A stretch of 64,000 bases of DNA, from NCBI GenBank assembly GCA_922989275.2, contig OV277863.1, forward strand, positions 21,666,001-21,730,000. Reading direction: 5' to 3'. Shown here in pieces: positions 21,647 through 31,954 of this stretch (positions are counted from its first letter, which is position 1; each line of letters begins with the position of its first letter). This stretch comes from Gari tellinella (lineage: Eukaryota; Mollusca; Bivalvia; Cardiida; Psammobiidae). A model generated the notes under the pieces. That model saw nothing but the letters and a program-made list of their open reading frames with translations. It made no database searches and was not told where the DNA came from. Both the position numbers and the translations under genes were made by a program.

Positions 21647-21736
21647 CTGTCTGCTTTTTTTAAATGCTTGTTGAGGTGGTTGTCACAGTAACACTCATTT
21701 CCATTCTTGGTCCCTGAGAACTTGTAATCTCTTTGT
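21647..21736 (-). CDS. Exon 23: WSC domain 2, middle part
   Basis: Acceptor tttttattttcag. Reads QRDYKFSGTKNGNECYCDNH then LNKHLKKAD, the '.YKF.G...G.ECYC.N' WSC core. Donor is GTATTTAACC. From intron base +5 on it is the TTAA end of a family A element (21379-21642), so the splice site is partly made by the insertion. Confidence 0.88.
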
Positions 21737-21739
21737 CTG

Positions 21740-22140
21740 AAAATAAAAAGATGTGTTTGTGAACGGCTATGCCCCCTAATGTGACCATGACCTCTAAATG
21801 ACATTGACCTTTGTCTGATAAGACCCAACTTGTACTGAGCTCAATGAGCTTCTTGAGTGGAGTGTACATGTCAAATATGAAGTCTCTACATCAATGATGT
21901 AGTTCTAAAGTTATGGCCAATGTTACATTCAGCCTATTAGATTTCTAAATGACCTCTAAATGACCTTGACCTTTGCCTTGCATTACCAAAGTTGTACTGA
22001 GCTTAAGGACTTTTTCTGTTGAGTACACATACCAAAGTGAAGTCCCTATTATATGTACATGTACTTCCAAAGTTATGGCCAAAGTTAAAGTTGTAAATAA
22101 ACAGATAGACCGCCAGATCAAAAACAATAATAACTACATG
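21740..22140. repeat. Family K repeat
   Basis: aagatgtgtttgtgaacggc... with three 'tgaccttgacctttg' units and a closing 'aacagatagaccgccagatc'. 22140-22395 is AT-rich with nothing recognisable. Confidence 0.55.
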
Positions 22141-22400
22141 TATGTCGTGTGGGGCAATAAAAATCAGTTTTTCTCATGTAATTAAGCCTTACAATGTGAA
22201 ACTCTCAAATCAAAATTTCTGGCTTATGAGTTTTAATTCACTCCTAACATATTTCAAATTATGACATACAGTGTAGAACAGGGTTAGAGAACTAAAGAAC
22301 AAATATGTCATCTCAAAATATTGAATTATTTCCCTTTCTATTATGCTAAATTTCAATATTTTTCTGTTGCTAAATACTGGTTTGACTGTGTAACTGTTAC

Positions 22401-22579
22401 CTGCACATTTTCTGACAGAACTGAGGTGTCATCTTCAGTTTCATTGCACTGGTAAGGGCCATGGTGACCCCTAGGGTCCTGTAAGAGGCGCCGATGTCCC
22501 TGTAACAGCCACGGTACACCTCATTCCCATGAACAGTGTTCTGATAATCTATCTGTTTCTGGCCTGCTTGACTGTGATC
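22401..22579 (-). CDS. Exon 22: WSC domain 2, first part
   Basis: Acceptor attcgtccttcag, donor GTAACAGT. Reads QNTVHGNEVYRGCYRDIGAS then LKMTPQFCQKMCR. 'YRGCYRD......FC...C' is the start of a WSC domain. Phase 0 in, phase 2 out. Confidence 0.9.
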
Positions 22580-22596
22580 CTGAAGGACGAATAAGA

Positions 22597-22846
22597 AGGC
22601 AATTATCCCATAGCATGGTTGCGAAATTTGAAGATAGGTGACCACTTAAAGCAGGTTGAAAGTAAAGCAGAATGTGCCTGAAGGCACATTCTGCTTTACT
22701 TTCTTCCAGCTTTAAGGTACCATCCGCAAGGGTTATAAGAACTGTTTTTATGATGCAGATTCATGCCTGTATAAAGTGGAACTATTAAAATTTGTGGTGG
22801 AATAAATTAAAGGCAAAAAAGGCATATTTATGGGGTAATGGGTTAT
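22597..22846. mobile_element. Family A MITE, decayed ends
   Basis: Hairpin intact. Right end ggggtaatgggtta. Lies just upstream of exon 22's acceptor. Confidence 0.75.
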
Positions 22847-22964
22847 AGATTTATATCTTGATTTTCTTTTTTAACTTCTGTGACAACTAATGATCTGCAT
22901 CAATTGCATTCCTTTAACCTCATAAACATTTTCCCTCAATTTTGTTTTCAGTGTTTACTATATG

Positions 22965-23160
22965 TTGCACCTCAAGGCAGGCTGACAGTAAAGCAGAAAT
23001 CTCCCATAGGTCACATACAGTTTTACTTTCAACCAGCTTTAACCCTTTCCCCCATAATTTGTTTTCAGTGCTTACAGGCCTCTTGAAGGAGCTTTCGCCT
23101 TTTCTTTCAGCCTACTTTAAGCTTCCACAGGATAAAAATTCTATAATTCTTCAACAGAGC
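22965..23160. mobile_element. Two decayed hairpin-MITE fragments
   Basis: caaggcaggctgacagtaaagc...ctttcaaccagctttaa and a following aaggagctttcgcc piece. Confidence 0.5.
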
Positions 23161-23163
23161 AGG

Positions 23164-23415
23164 TTAACCCTTTAACCCATAGCCTGTTTCTAGTATTTAA
23201 GATATGTGACCTGTTAAAGCAGGCTGAAAGTAAAGCAGAATGTGCCCTAGGGCACATTCTGCTTTACTTTCAACCTACTTTAAGTTAATATCTGCTAGTA
23301 TATAGAAAATATTTCTTATATTACATATTCATGACAGTATAAAATGGAACTGTTTTCTTTGGCGGATGAATAAAATGAATGCGCTAAAAGTCGCTTCTAT
23401 AAGGGAAAGGGTTAA
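23164..23415. mobile_element. Family A MITE, subtype with GCCCTAGGGC tip
   Basis: TTAA-bounded. The tip reads GCCCTAGGGC in place of CCTTAAGG. A sister copy with the same tip lies at 26972-27223. Confidence 0.88.
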
Positions 23416-23623
23416 AGCATGATACTGTATCTCAATGAGGAATAGTTAAGTGCTCTGAAGTGTTTCTGTGGAGGGGGAGGGGTTCAAGTAGCCGCATATA
23501 TAAGGATAAATGAAATGTTTCTTATGGCTCTTTATCAGAACAGGATAGAGGCATGAAGAGGCAATTCTATGTTTAGTCGGGTTGAGTTTAAAATTAATTG
23601 GTGAGACATTTATGTAAGCAGCC

Positions 23624-23698
23624 CATATAGCTCAGATGGGAAAGCAATCGCCCTGTAAGCGAGTGGTCCCAGTTTCGAATCTGGGTCTGGCTGTATAT
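23624..23698 (+). other. tRNA-derived segment (Thr-TGT-like), degenerate
   Basis: Has A-box TAGCTCAGATGG and B-box TTTCGAATC with anticodon loop CCTGTAA. The acceptor stem does not pair well, the T loop has eight bases and position 33 is C, so it is a SINE head or tRNA pseudogene. Confidence 0.5.
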
Positions 23699-23850
23699 TT
23701 TTCTCACCATGTAACATTTGGCGCCAAACGTAAATAACATGTAGGATATCAAACTGGCAGAGTGTACATATATAACCAAATAAATCTCTCAAGAATAGAC
23801 ATGAAAACAATAAACATCATAACTATAATCTGAAATACAAGAATACTTAC

Positions 23851-24020
23851 AGTAAACTTGTCCTGTAACCTTGTCGTTTTCACTGGTACCCCAGAATCAG
23901 CAATGATTCCCTTCAGTATGACAGAGTCTACCCTGATACGACCCTTCCCTCCCAGCCCTCCACATGTGAAACCCCCGCCAGCTCCACCTTTACCTCCCTG
24001 TGTCCACAACTTGTGCTCAC
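23851..24020 (-). CDS. Exon 21: end of glycine-rich domain
   Basis: Acceptor gtacctacag, donor GTAAGTAT. Reads EHKLWTQGGKGGAGGGFTCG then GGKGRIRVDSVILKG. 'GGKGGAGGG......GGKGRIRV' is the closing motif of ALK-like glycine-rich domains. Two leading bases, phase 0 end. A family E fragment starts a few bases upstream of the acceptor. Confidence 0.9.
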
Positions 24021-25030
24021 CTGTAGGTACAGTAAAACCTCTCTATTACGACCACTAAAACAAAGGCTTATTTATTGTATATAAGGCAGGTGAGTGCTTA
24101 AAGCTCCTTAAAGACATCTCCTGACGACCTTTTGGTCATAACGCATTGCCAGACAATTTCCTTGCAAAAAGCATAGGTCTTGTGCATATTGAACCATTGA
24201 AGCATCTTGTGTGAGACTCTACCTTTATATTTGATCACTAGAGCATGAGTATAATCTGGACTTCACCAGGTAAACTGCACGTGATTTGACAGTTACATTG
24301 ACACCTCCAGAACAATATGCTGGTGGTCCCTCAATGGACTGAGGAAAAGTCTTTAAGGAGGCCTTTGATCAGTGTCTACACTGTTTGCATAAGTTGATCA
24401 ATTGTAGTCCTCATAGGTATACTCTTTGTAAATGACAAGTATTAGAGTGTCTGTCTGTGATTAACATGATGGTCAAAACATCTTGTATTCTTTGAGTAAA
24501 AATAGTTGCATAGTATGCGGGTTTAGAAGTAATTCTTCCATATAAACATGGTTTTGTTAAAATAATAATGTCCAATCAGACTTCGATCTAGACTGTGCCA
24601 TTGCACACCATAGGGCCCCTTTAAACCAAATAATATGTTTCAAAATCATCATGGGCCCAAGGGGTCCATTCAAATAGGCATTTGAATGTTCAATACTTTC
24701 AACACTTTTAAAGTTTGTACCGATTCACTCTCAACAAGAATGGTAATTACTTGAACAATTCTGTTGAGGTGATCCAAGGAGATGTCAACTGTAATCGTAC
24801 AGTGTGAAGATTATATATGTACATGCTTTGCAAGCAGTGTAGACCCAGATCAGGTGAATCCTTGTAGGAGCCCTCTGATATGAATCTGCAGTGTTTGTCA
24901 TACTACTGAAACTGGAGGGATGAACAGAAGACTGAATGAACAAATAAACAAACAAACAGATGGATAGGGGTAAAACAGTATGCCCCAACTAATCGTCACA
25001 AGGGTATAAACATTCAGAACTTTGTTGTTT
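24021..25030. other. Intron with decayed hairpin-MITE scraps, no gene
   Basis: 24027-24110 is the left end of a family E element. 24345-24390 and 24830-24900 carry B-like hairpin remnants (agtgtagacccagatcag). The rest is unassigned AT-rich sequence. Confidence 0.5.
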
Positions 25031-25038
25031 GTACTTGC

Positions 25039-25184
25039 CAACATTGACCAGTTTTGATGACAGGTAGATACTGCCCCCTGCTCCTCCCCCTCCAGGTGCT
25101 GACATGTCCCAGCATGCAACAGTACTGTTACCAATACAACGTACATCAGTTTTCAGATTGCAAGATTCTGGACATTCCATACAG
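25039..25184 (-). CDS. Exon 20: cysteine insert and glycine-rich domain (GC donor)
   Basis: Acceptor ttgttccag. Reads CMECPESCNLKTDVRCIGNS then GGGGAGGSIYLSSKLVNVG. The only donor giving the phase 1 needed by exon 21 is G/GCAAGTAC, a GC-AG donor with perfect extended consensus. The GTACAA three bases later shifts the frame. Splicing there gives LVNVGEHKLWTQGGKGGAGG, an unbroken glycine-rich fold. Confidence 0.82.
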
Positions 25185-25216
25185 CTGGAACAAAATATGA
25201 TAGAAATATTAACAAG

Positions 25217-25575
25217 TTAGCCCATTACCCCATAGCCTGTTTCTAGTTTTAAAGAAAGGTGATCCCTTTAAGCCGGTTGAAAGTAAAGCAGAATAGGATC
25301 AATATATAAAGTCATGAATATGCATCATATTTCCAATATCCTAGCAGAACAGAGCAGAACAGAACAGAACTTCTATTTCTCGAATTCTACATAACATAGA
25401 ATATATGAGGAACAACAATAGAATATAAGTAATTACTGTCACATGGTTTTTATAACTAATATCAGATGGTAGCTTATAGCAGGCTGATAGTAAAGCAGAA
25501 TGCGCCTTACATTCAGTCTGCTGTAAGCATCCATCTGTCATCAATACTGAAAACAAGCTATGTGGAAAGGGTTAA
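25217..25575. mobile_element. Family A copy with internal insertion
   Basis: Outer ends cccattaccccatagcctg and gctatgtggaaagggttaa. The middle holds a short acagagcagaacagaacag repeat and AT-rich filler. Confidence 0.65.
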
Positions 25576-25822
25576 CTCTTTCCTCCCTGAAACTATAAAT
25601 AGACAATTCCAGTTTCCATTTTAGTTTAGTCCATTTCTGACTTTTAAGGGTTAATTTTGTCAATGATTGGCATTATAACAAACAGTGAAGACCCTGATCA
25701 GAGGGCTCCTTTCGGAGCCCTCTGATCTGGGTCTTCACTGTTTGCATAGGACAAGAGTACGATTCACATGTTCACTGTTTGAAAATAACGCCTATATGCG
25801 GGACTAGGGTTCAAAGAGTTAA
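25572..25822 (+). mobile_element. Family B MITE
   Basis: Full-length, TTAA at both ends. Shares the left TTAA with the preceding family A copy. Confidence 0.88.
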
Positions 25823-25889
25823 CAGGTAAAATATTTCTAAAAGAGACCATACCATTGTCATGTTGACAAGACATACTGTCAATCTTGTA

Positions 25890-26480
25890 TTAACCCATTA
25901 CCCCATAAATACGCCTTTTTACATCTTTTAATTCATTTCTCCACTCAAGAGAATAGTTCCACTTTATACAGTCATGAATATTCAACATAAAAAAAAAACC
26001 TTTATCCTATAGATGGTAGCTTAAAGCAAGCTGAAAGTAAAGCAGAATGTGCCTTAACTCTTTCCTCCCTAAAACTTTAAATGGACAATTCCAGTTTTGA
26101 TTTTTGTCTAGTCCATTTCTGGCTTTTAAAAGTTGTTTTTGTCAATTTTGGCATTACTGACAAACAGTGAATCCCCTGATCAGAGGGCTCCTTTTGGAGC
26201 CCTCTGATCTGGGCCTTCCGTTTTTGCACAGGACAAGTGTATTATTTACATGTACACTGTTTGAAATGACGCCTATAGGCGGGACTAGGGTTCAAAGGGT
26301 TAAGGCGCATTCTGCTTTAACTTTAGCCTGCTTTAAGCTACCATCTGCTCAATAATATCTGCTTGATTATAGAAAATATTTGATGTGGTACATTATACTT
26401 GACTGTACAAATTAGAATCATTTTCTTCAGTGAAGGAATAAATAACAGGCATAAAAAGGCGTATTTATGGGGTAATGAGT
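25890..26480. mobile_element. Family A MITE with family B in its hairpin tip
   Basis: Left part ends GAATGTGCC at 26053. The right part resumes GGCGCATTCTGC at 26304 and runs to ggggtaatgagta. Confidence 0.85.
26054..26303 (+). mobile_element. Family B MITE inside family A hairpin tip
   Basis: TTAA at both ends. The empty site reads GCC-TTAA-GGC, the ordinary family A tip. Confidence 0.9.
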
Positions 26481-26667
26481 ACATGCTTTTCCGAAACTAA
26501 TACTTACATGTTTATACAGGCATCTGGCATACATTTACAAAAGAAAAGCGTTTAGCCAAATTTCATTTTCAGTCCCTTTAAAACCACCCATGGATATTCT
26601 AATAAGTGACTATTTGATACAAGATTGATTGTATGCTTAATAGCATGAAGGTTCATGATGTGGATAC

Positions 26668-26788
26668 CTTGGTCCAACACCCGTATCTCCCTGGCCAGAA
26701 CCTCCAGCTACGCTGATCACACCTGTCATAACAATAGACCTCTGGGCCACTATCTTCACAGCACCTCCACCATTACCGCCTCGACCAC
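26668..26788 (-). CDS. Exon 19: glycine-rich domain
   Basis: Acceptor tatggttccag, donor GTATCCAC. Reads GGRGGNGGGAVKIVAQRSIV then MTGVISVAGGSGQGDTG. 'GGGA..I.A......G.I...GG' is the repeating strand-turn pattern of the glycine-rich fold. Phase 2 end joins exon 20 directly through a serine codon. Confidence 0.88.
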
Positions 26789-26814
26789 CTGGAACCATAG
26801 ACAACCAAAATTGT

Positions 26815-26964
26815 AATCATTCTGCTTTATTTACAGCATGCTTTAAGCTACCATTTGCTAGGATATAGAAAATATTTCTTATGGTGCACATTCATGACTG
26901 CATAAATTGAATTATTTTTTTTCAGTGTAGGAATAAATTAAATGTCTTTCGAGTAAAGGGTTAA
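26815..26964. mobile_element. Right half of a family A copy
   Basis: From aatcattctgctttattt to gagtaaagggttaa. Confidence 0.65.
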
Positions 26965-26971
26965 CACAAGT

Positions 26972-27223
26972 TTAACCCTTTAACCCATAGCCTGTTTCTA
27001 GTATTTAAGATATGTGACCTATTAAAGCAGGCTAAAAGTAAAGCAGAATGCGCCCTAGGGCGCATTCTGCTTTACTTTCAGCCTGCTTTTAGTTACTATC
27101 TGCTAGGATATAGAAAATATTTCTTATGGTACATATTTATGACAGTATAAAATGGAACTATTTTCTTTGGCGGATGAATAAAATGAATGCGCTAAAAGTC
27201 GCTTCTATAAGGGAAAGGGTTAA
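26972..27223. mobile_element. Family A MITE, GCCCTAGGGC-tip subtype
   Basis: TTAA-bounded and almost identical to 23164-23415. Confidence 0.88.
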
Positions 27224-27300
27224 CTGTACAGAGATTGGTTCAAAATTTGCATCAATTAGAAATGCGTCCAAAGCTTGCTAAGACTAAATTGTATGAGCAC

Positions 27301-27446
27301 CTTTTGGATTTGTTGTCAGGTCCTTAGCGTTGCCTCCACTGCCACCACCAGCCCCCATATACAGTATGTTCAACTCTGAGTCACCATAGGTAGAACCACC
27401 AAAACCAACACCAGCATGGTCACCAATCGCCCTAAAACCATGTAAT
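27301..27446 (-). CDS. Exon 18: glycine-rich domain
   Basis: Acceptor atattttcag, donor GTGCTCAT. Reads LHGFRAIGDHAGVGFGGSTY then ILYMGAGGGSGGNAKDLT. The 'GGGSGG' turns separated by hydrophobic strands are typical of the ALK/LTK-type glycine-rich domain. One leading base, phase 1 end. Confidence 0.87.
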
Positions 27447-27454
27447 CTGAAAAT

Positions 27455-27725
27455 ATAAACAAGATGTGTTTGTGAAACGCTTAGACCCTGATGTAACCAT
27501 GGATTCAAAATGACCTTGACCTTTGTCTGACATGACCTAACTTTAGCACACATGCCAAAATATGAAGTCAGTCTATCACATGTATTTCAAAATTTATGAC
27601 CATGGAAAATTCAGTGTATTTGACTTCTGAATGACCTTGACCTTTCCAAGTCTTTGTTGAACATGACCCAAGTTGTATTTAGCTGAAGAGTGTTTTTTTA
27701 GTCAAGTAAACATGCCAAACATGTT
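27455..27725. repeat. Family K repeat
   Basis: aagatgtgtttgtgaaacgc and two 'tgaccttgaccttt' units beside exon 18's acceptor. Confidence 0.55.
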
Positions 27726-27739
27726 GGGGCATAAACAGC

Positions 27740-27931
27740 AGAGCACCAGATAAGGGTAGTTTTTCAAAAACTAAAATCTTTATTTCAGAATTAAACCCTA
27801 TGGTGTCACTACTCATTAGAATCGTCTCGAAGAGACGATTCTAATGAGTAGTAACACCATAGGATTTGGTGCTGAATAAGTGAGAAATTGTTTGATTTGT
27901 TGAAATAACTACCTCTTATCTGGAGCCCTGA
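27740..27931. mobile_element. Family G element
   Basis: Ends cagagcaccagataaggg / cttatctggagccctg around the hairpin tatggtgtcactactcatta with a cgtctcgaagagacg tip. aaacag occurs on both sides, a possible short target duplication. Confidence 0.8.
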
Positions 27932-28170
27932 AACAGTACTCAATACATTGGAGAAGATGTTATTCTAATCCATCAAATATATAAACATGTTTATGCTAAA
28001 AGCCTTAAATCTATTGCAAACAGTTTGGATCATCCAGCATCTGATCAGATTCAAAACTGTTTGCTGTTCATGTTAAAACTAATTGTTACAATATTCAAAT
28101 AGTTCCGATTTTCTGCACATTCCATTGCCTTGCACTGTAGCGACCTTTTAGTTTACCCTTTCCTCTGTAG
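27932..28170. other. Intron, D-like hairpin scrap only
   Basis: 28015-28070 has gcaaacagtttggatcatcc and its partial complement. Nothing else recognised. Confidence 0.4.
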
Positions 28171-28236
28171 AGATTACTGATTATATATGTTTCCGTTGTT
28201 TTTTTGTTGCCATACCAAGAGACAATCTAGTGACAT

Positions 28237-28515
28237 ACCCCATTGTGCCGTGTCCACCTCCTGTACCTCCTCTACCGGTGCCATCTGACATCTGCATGGT
28301 TGCCTCCCATACCACCTCCTCCACCACCACTTACCCCATTGTGCCGTGTCCCCCTCCTGCACCTCCTCTACCGGTGCCATCAGACATCTGGTTGCCTCCC
28401 ATACCACCTCCTCCACCACCACTTACCCCATTGTGCCGTGTCCCCCTCCTGCACCTCCTCTACCAGTGCCATCTGCATGGTTGCCTCCCATACCACCTCC
28501 TCCACCACCACTTAC
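28237..28515 (-). repeat. Tandem array of the 3' edge of exon 17 with its donor
   Basis: Three further donor-bearing copies (donors at about 28237, 28333 and 28425) follow the productive donor at 28514, spaced 96, 92 and 89 bp. Each contains the Gly-Gly-Gly-Met-Gly-Gly block through HGTMG and a GTAAGT or GTATGT. Read on the plus strand it gives long proline-rich open frames, which are shadows. Confidence 0.92.
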
Positions 28516-28633
28516 CCCATTGTGCCGTGTCCCCCTCCTGCACCTCCTCTACCGGTGCCATCAGACATCTGGTTGCCTCCCATACCACCTCCTCCACCAC
28601 CACGGTTCTGCTTTATCCCCTTGATTCCTGCAC
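28516..28633 (-). CDS. Exon 17: glycine-rich domain
   Basis: Acceptor ttttttttctag, donor GTAAGTGG. Reads AGIKGIKQNRGGGGGGMGGN then GGAGGGHGTMG. Enters with two bases and leaves phase 2. The glycine block and donor are repeated in three more copies downstream. Using any later donor would read through an in-frame TAA formed by the donor itself, so only this donor is productive. Confidence 0.82.
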
Positions 28634-28676
28634 CTAGAAAAAAAAATTGCTATTATAAACAAGAATTCTGCAGAAT

Positions 28677-28850
28677 TAACCCTTTACCCATAGAAATGCC
28701 TTTTTATCCATTTAATTAATTCCCCCATACAAGAAAATAGTTTAATTTGATAAAGTACTGAATATTTAACCTAAGAAATATTTTTTATATCCTAGCAAAT
28801 GGTAGGCTTAATGCTGGCTGAAAGTAAAGCATGATTTGGGCTAACCTAAG
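28677..28850. mobile_element. Truncated family A copy
   Basis: Left half, ttaaccctttacccatag to gctggctgaaagtaaagc. Confidence 0.65.
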
Positions 28851-28859
28851 TAAATGCAC

Positions 28860-29285
28860 AACAAGAGCACCACATGCGGTGCCAACACTTGTCTGTTTTA
28901 TTATCCTGATAGATTAAGAAGGAATAGTAAGATATTCTTAATGATTTTGTCTGTCTTGATAATGTGTCTGTCTGTCTGTCTACTGTGGGACTATAAATGA
29001 CCTTGACCTTTGTTTGACATGACCCAAATTGTACTCTTTTGATGAGTACACATGCCAAATATCGAAATATGAAGTCTCTATCACATGTTGTTTCAAAGTT
29101 ATGGCCAGTGTTAAATTAACCATATTTGACCTCTAAATGACCATGACCTTTCTTGTACTGAGCTCAAGAGCTTCTTGAGTCAAGTACACAAAACTCACCC
29201 TATTTTAACTTTAACTGACCTCGACTTTTGTTGGATATGAACCAAGTTGCACGAGCTCTAGAGCTGCTTGAGGTGAGTACACATA
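28860..29285. repeat. Family K repeat with ctgt microsatellite
   Basis: tgaccttgacctttg units and (ctgt)n near 28965-28980. No gene. Confidence 0.5.
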
Positions 29286-30535
29286 CAACAAGAGGGCCTG
29301 AAGGCCCTGATATCGCTCACCTATTATAATGAAGCCGGATAGCTTTACCTTTGAATTTAACTCTTTTATTCTAAATCCATTCAAACTTGTAGTAAAGCAT
29401 GTAAACAACATTGGAATACGACCTACTCTAGCAGAGTAGATTACATCAAGGGCAGAAAATTTGCCTAAATAGTACTAAAATGATGCCTTTTCTAGCATTT
29501 CAAAGTATATCAAGGGCAGATAACTCTTGCCACAATGATCAGATTTCAACAATAATTGCACTCCCTTGAGAACTTTTAGCTATATACATTGTGTGCAAGT
29601 ATAATTAAAATCCATGGAAAACTGTAGTGGCAAGAGTGTTAACAAAATGTGGGATATGACATTTTCAGAAATTCAAGGGCAGATAACTCTTGACATATTT
29701 GTCACATTTCAACCATAATCAAACTCATTTGAACTATTACGATCATGTACAATCTGACCAAGTTTAATAAAGATAGGATTAAAATTGTGGCATCTAGAGT
29801 GTAAACACTGTTAAATATGGCATTTTCAGCAATTAAAAGGTAGATAACACTTGACCTATTGGTCCGATTTCAACCATAATCAAACTCATTTGAACTCTTA
29901 TGGTAATATACAATCTGAGCCAGTTTGGGAAAGATTGGATTAAAATGGTGGCCTCTAGAGTGTTAACATTGTTAAATATGGCATTTTCAGCAATTCAAAG
30001 GTGAATAACTCTTCACCTACTTGTCAGATTACAACAATAATCTAACTCATCTGAACTCTTATATTCATATACCATCTGAGAAAGTTTGAGAAAGATTGGA
30101 TTTAAATTGTGGCTTCTAGAGTGTAAACACTTTTAAATATGGCATTTTCAGCAATTCAAAGGTAGATAACTCTTGATCTTTTTGTTCGATTTCAACCATA
30201 ATCAAACTCATCCGAACTTTTACAGTAATATACAATCTGAGCAAGTTTGAGAAAGATTGGATAAATATTGTGGCCTCTAGAGGGTAAACACTGTTAAATA
30301 TGGCATTTTCAGAAATTCAAAGGTAGATAACTCTTGACCTATAGGTCATAATTCAACCATAATCAAACTCATCCGAACTCTTATGGTAATATACAATCTG
30401 AGCAAGTTACATAAAGATTGGATTAAAATTGTGGCCTCTAGAGTGTAAACACTAAATTTGTTGACGACTAACGACGGACGACGGACATTCAAGGATTGCA
30501 AAAGCTCACCCTGAGCTAGCTCAGGTGAGCTAAAA
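29286..30535 (+). mobile_element. Helitron-like element J3 with ~160-bp internal repeats
   Basis: Starts acaagagggcctgaaggccc. About five units begin near ggcattttcagcaattcaaa (29820, 29980, 30145, 30303). Ends aaagctcaccctgagctagc..tcaggtgagctaaaa. Confidence 0.6.
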
Positions 30536-30749
30536 AATATAAAGTCTGTATCACATGTATTTCCAAAGTTATTGGCAATGTTAAGATTTCTGAAAACGAC
30601 AACCTGAACGTGAATGCCAGAATGATGACAACAACTTATTTTCTTTGAAACAGACGAGCTAAAAGGAGGATTTACCATATAATGGAGTTAAGATATAGGT
30701 GGCCTATAGGAGCTTTCAGGTTTATTGTCATCTTTTTGCTTTAAGCAGC

Positions 30750-30930
30750 AACCTGACTCTAATACTGAGGAACTATCTTTGCTGTAGTTATTTGACAGAT
30801 TACTCTATCAATATGCCTTTAATTTGTTCCTCCATAGAAGATAACAGTTCCACTATGCACAATAAGACATAGTTTCTATATCCTAGAAGATGGTAGCTTA
30901 AAGCAGGTTGAAATTAAAGCAGGTGCTCTT
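30750..30930. mobile_element. Decayed family A fragment
   Basis: aatttgttcctccatagaag to aaagcaggttgaaattaaag. Confidence 0.55.
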
Positions 30931-31014
30931 ACCACTGCCCAATCTGAACATCCATATATCATAAGTTTAATTAGCCGAAACACAATCAGTTTATTTTACA
31001 CAGCTCTTCCCCCA

Positions 31015-31270
31015 TTCGTTTTACTCATTCATTCCTGAAAATTGTAATGGACAATTCCAATTTCAAATTAAGTCTAGTCCATTTTTGACTATTTAGGGTT
31101 GATTTTAACAATATATTTCAAAATGACAAACAGTGTAGACCCTGATCAGAGGGCTCCTTAAGGAGCCCTCTGATTAGGGTCTATACTGTTTGCATAGAAC
31201 AAGTGTACTCTTGACAGGTATATGATTTTTTAATGATGAGTATACTCGTCGCTAGGGCTAAATGTGTTAA
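31015..31270 (+). mobile_element. Diverged family B MITE
   Basis: Hairpin aaacagtgtagaccctgatc with a ctccttaaggag tip. Left TTAA lost, right TTAA kept. Confidence 0.75.
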
Positions 31271-31284
31271 ATTAAAATACAAAC

Positions 31285-31390
31285 CAATGTAGCTTTCCCC
31301 CTGTGTGCCTCCTTCCCCAGGGCTACTGCTACTGACCCCGCCCCTGTATCCGGCTCCCACTCCATCGATCATACCATTAATCTGTACCTC
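31285..31390 (-). CDS. Exon 16: glycine-rich domain
   Basis: Acceptor tgtatttcag. Reads EVQINGMIDGVGAGYRGGVS then SPGEGGTQGESYIG. Donor chosen as GTTTGT, because it gives the phase 1 needed by exon 17. A GTATTT four bases further on would break the frame. Both are weak donors. A diverged family B copy ends about 15 bp beyond. Confidence 0.75.
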
Positions 31391-31405
31391 CTGAAATACA
31401 ACATC

Positions 31406-31656
31406 TTAACCCATTACTCCATAGATACTCATTTTAAAGCATATAATTAATCCCTCCACACAAGAAAATAGTTCCATTTTAAACTAATAAATATGCAATT
31501 ATTAGACAAATTTCTTTTATCCTAACAGATGTAACCTTAAAGCAGGCTGAAAGTAAAGCAGAATGTGTCTTAAGGCTCATTCTGTTTTACTTTCAACCTG
31601 CTTTAAGTGGTCATCTATCTTCAATACTAGAAAAAGGCTATGGATTAAATGGTTAA
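31406..31656. mobile_element. Family A MITE
   Basis: TTAA-bounded. Begins 15 bp upstream of exon 16's acceptor. Confidence 0.82.
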
Positions 31657-31685
31657 ATTAGGTCAAACTGTTATAATTACATGCA

Positions 31686-31932
31686 TTAACCCTTTCACTC
31701 TTCATGACGCCAAACAGCGCCTTTACAAACAGTTTGGATCATGATCAGACGCCATGTAATGCGGCGTCTGATCATGATCCAAACTGTTTGACACTCTTAT
31801 TGATATGTTTTAAGTCAAATTACATTGGATCTTGCTTTGAAATGATCTTGCAAGCAACAAAATTGAAGCAGACGACAATGAAACGGTGAAGGGGTAAAAA
31901 TCTCACAATAAATTTTGCAGCAAAAGGGTTAA
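31686..31932. mobile_element. Family D hairpin MITE
   Basis: TTAACCCTTTCACTCTTCATG ... AAGGGTTAA, hairpin ACAGTTTGGATCATGATCAG/complement, tail tgaagcagacgacaatgaa. This family yields short ORFs of the type FANSLD.DQTP, which are hairpin artefacts. Confidence 0.8.
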
Positions 31933-31954
31933 AAGATGAAGGGAGTAAACATTA

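Noticed and set aside
23624..23698. Functional tRNA-Thr
   Set aside because: Acceptor stem unpaired, eight-base T loop and C33; better explained as a SINE head or pseudogene.
26505..26520. Possible 16-nt microexon between exons 19 and 20 (polypyrimidine-ccag and GTAAGT on either side)
   Set aside because: Exon 19 (phase 2) joins exon 20 (one leading base) directly; adding 16 nt breaks the frame.
28230..28719. Proline-rich plus-strand open frames
   Set aside because: They are the antisense of the exon 17 glycine block and its tandem copies; they have no start context or domains.
31704..31889. Short ORFs of the type FANSLD.DQTP..A.D.DPNCLTL (also 37559, 43953, 52737)
   Set aside because: They are translations of the family D hairpin, recurring wherever that MITE lies.
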